DNA of 8,037 bases, taken from NCBI GenBank assembly GCA_964647785.1, contig CAZYJD010000087.1, forward strand, positions 1 through 8,037, given 5' to 3'. The notes under the pieces were generated by a model. It was not told the origin of the DNA. It saw only the letters and a list, made by a program, of their open reading frames with translations, and did no database searches. Below, piece by piece: positions 6,795 to 8,037 of the stretch. Source of the DNA: CAZYJD01 sp964647785 (GTDB taxonomy: Bacteria > Bacteroidota > Bacteroidia > NS11-12g > UBA9320). The position numbers and the translations under genes are program-made. Numbering within the stretch: the stretch's first letter is position 1; every line of letters starts with the position of its first letter.

Positions 6795-8037
6795 GCACTA
6801 AGAAACATAGCCATTCCACTTATCGAAAGCGGGACCTTCTTAATTTCGGTCTCTTGCTGTTGGTGATTGCCGTACTCAATGTGGCCTCTGACCAATTTTA
6901 CAACCGCATCGACCTAACAAAAGAGAAACGCTACACCCTTAGTCCTGCGAGCCGTGACATTGTGGGTGAATTAAAGGATGTGGCCTATTTCAACATTTTC
7001 CTGGAAGGCGACTTCACCCCGGATTATAAGCGATTGAGGAGCTCGATGCGCGATATGCTCAATGAATTCCGGATCGCTTCAAATGGCAAAATTGAGTTTC
7101 AGTTTGAAAATCTTCTGGATGGAAAGGATGAAGAAGAAAAGAAAAACATCCTCAAACAACTGCATCAACAAGGCGTGTTCATCACCCGACCCGATGTGGG
7201 TGAAGAAGGAAAATTATCAGATGCCTATATCATTCCCGGAGGAGTGGTGTTCTATGAAGGCAAGGAATATCCGCTGAATTGCCTGGTGCGCAAATTCGGT
7301 CTGCCGCTCGAAGAGCAAATCAATCTCTCCGTTGAGCAACTGGAATACGAAATAGCAAAAGTACTGGCCAAGTGCGTGGCAGGCAGATCCACGCGACTGG
7401 CATTTCTGGAAGGCCACGGTGAAGTGGAAACGGAATTGCTCACCGATTTTGTGAATGAACTGAGTAAAACCTATAGCGTTGAGCGCATGAACCTGAACAT
7501 ACGCGATACGCTGGCACTGTTGCCCTTTGCAGATAAACTCAGGGCTGAACCCGAGCGCATGGATGAAATCATCATTACAGAAATGATGAATAAGCTCAAC
7601 TCCTACGACGGAATCATCATTGCCAAACCACAGTTTCCTTTCAAGGAAATTGAAAAGTTCATGATCGATCAATACGTCATGAACGGCGGTAAAATTTTAT
7701 GGCTCATGGAAAGCTTGATTGCTGAGATGGACAGTGTGGCCAAATACGAAAAGGTGATGACTGCCGACTATGACCTGAATATCAATGATATATTGTTCCG
7801 TTTTGGCGTTAAACTTGAACCCAATCTCATCCAGGATAAACAGTGCCATGGCATTCCCACTTTGCGCAAAGGCGGACAAAGACCCGGATTCATGCCATGG
7901 GTGTTTTACCCATTGTTTGCTACCGAAGGCGAACATCCGGTGGTGAGAAATCTCGGGCCGGTTTGGGGCCGTTTCTGCAGCAGCTGGGATACCACCAGCA
8001 ATCCCAACATACGCAAAACGATTTTATTGAAAAGTTC
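6788..8037 (+). CDS. gldG: Gliding-associated ABC transporter auxiliary subunit GldG, 3'-truncated
   Basis: The frame from the ATG at 6788 is open to the right edge: 416 codons are visible of a family usually around 550 aa, so the C-terminus, including the expected terminal membrane helix, is missing. The ATG lies inside the end of gldF (ATGGTAA, 7-nt overlap). A basic N-terminus is followed by a membrane helix at about 18-33 and then the family hallmark DLTKEKRYTLS (42-52). The large extracytoplasmic part carries a conserved FLEGHGE motif (206-212) and an IIIAKPQFPF segment typical of the GldG/ABC auxiliary domain. GldG is known to be needed, with GldF and GldA, for gliding in Flavobacterium johnsoniae; its exact role in the transporter is unresolved. 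Confidence 0.92.
   Translation, partial: MVSTKKHSHSTYRKRDLLNFGLLLLVIAVLNVASDQFYNRIDLTKEKRYTLSPASRDIVGELKDVAYFNIFLEGDFTPDYKRLRSSMRDMLNEFRIASNGKIEFQFENLLDGKDEEEKKNILKQLHQQGVFITRPDVGEEGKLSDAYIIPGGVVFYEGKEYPLNCLVRKFGLPLEEQINLSVEQLEYEIAKVLAKCVAGRSTRLAFLEGHGEVETELLTDFVNELSKTYSVERMNLNIRDTLALLPFADKLRAEPERMDEIIITEMMNKLNSYDGIIIAKPQFPFKEIEKFMIDQYVMNGGKILWLMESLIAEMDSVAKYEKVMTADYDLNINDILFRFGVKLEPNLIQDKQCHGIPTLRKGGQRPGFMPWVFYPLFATEGEHPVVRNLGPVWGRFCSSWDTTSNPNIRKTILLKS

Noticed and set aside
7217..7672. 151-codon antisense reading frame on the minus strand
   Set aside because: It is a shadow of gldG, whose + strand frame shows family motifs throughout (FLEGHGE within this very stretch).

Overview
The window reads as a piece of a Bacteroidota chromosome, most likely of the Flavobacteriia/Flavobacteriales type. 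The support is a secreted protein with a C-terminal type IX secretion (T9SS) sorting domain, followed by a gliding-type ABC transporter cluster (gldA, gldF, gldG). Start codons also lack clear Shine-Dalgarno sequences and sit in A-rich leaders, and one Bacteroidota-style promoter candidate (TTG-N19-CAATTTTG) is visible. The order or family cannot be fixed from this sequence alone. Every gene I can support is on the + strand.

Left part (1-1901): a compact three-gene group. It holds the 3' part of a flavin reductase-like split-barrel protein, an uncharacterised protein with two membrane segments that starts inside the previous stop codon (ATGA overlap), and a flavodoxin-fold NADPH-dependent FMN reductase 12 nt further on. 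The last gene is cut by a run of exactly 100 N. The gap is flanked by an identical 55-bp sequence on both sides. This looks like two contigs that overlap by one k-mer and were scaffolded without merging. Collapsing the duplicate gives a clean 193-aa reductase ending at the TGA at 1899-1901.

Middle (1902-2204): a non-coding stretch with two tandem heptamer arrays built on GACNNNN. One is purine-rich (nine units) and the other pyrimidine-rich (eight units). Small inverted repeats link them, and a promoter candidate follows just before the next gene.

Right part (2205-8037): a tight four-gene run. A 983-aa secreted protein has a signal peptide, seven propeller-like repeats, six Cys-paired Ig/PKD-like repeats and a type A T9SS sorting domain. 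It ends one nucleotide before the GTG start of gldA. gldA overlaps gldF by 4 nt and gldF overlaps gldG by 7 nt. gldG runs off the right edge. GldA, GldF and GldG are expected to form the ATPase, permease and auxiliary membrane subunit of the gliding-associated ABC transporter. The layout suggests that a T9SS-exported surface protein is co-expressed with this transporter. I saw no rRNA, tRNA, CRISPR array, insertion sequence or phage gene.
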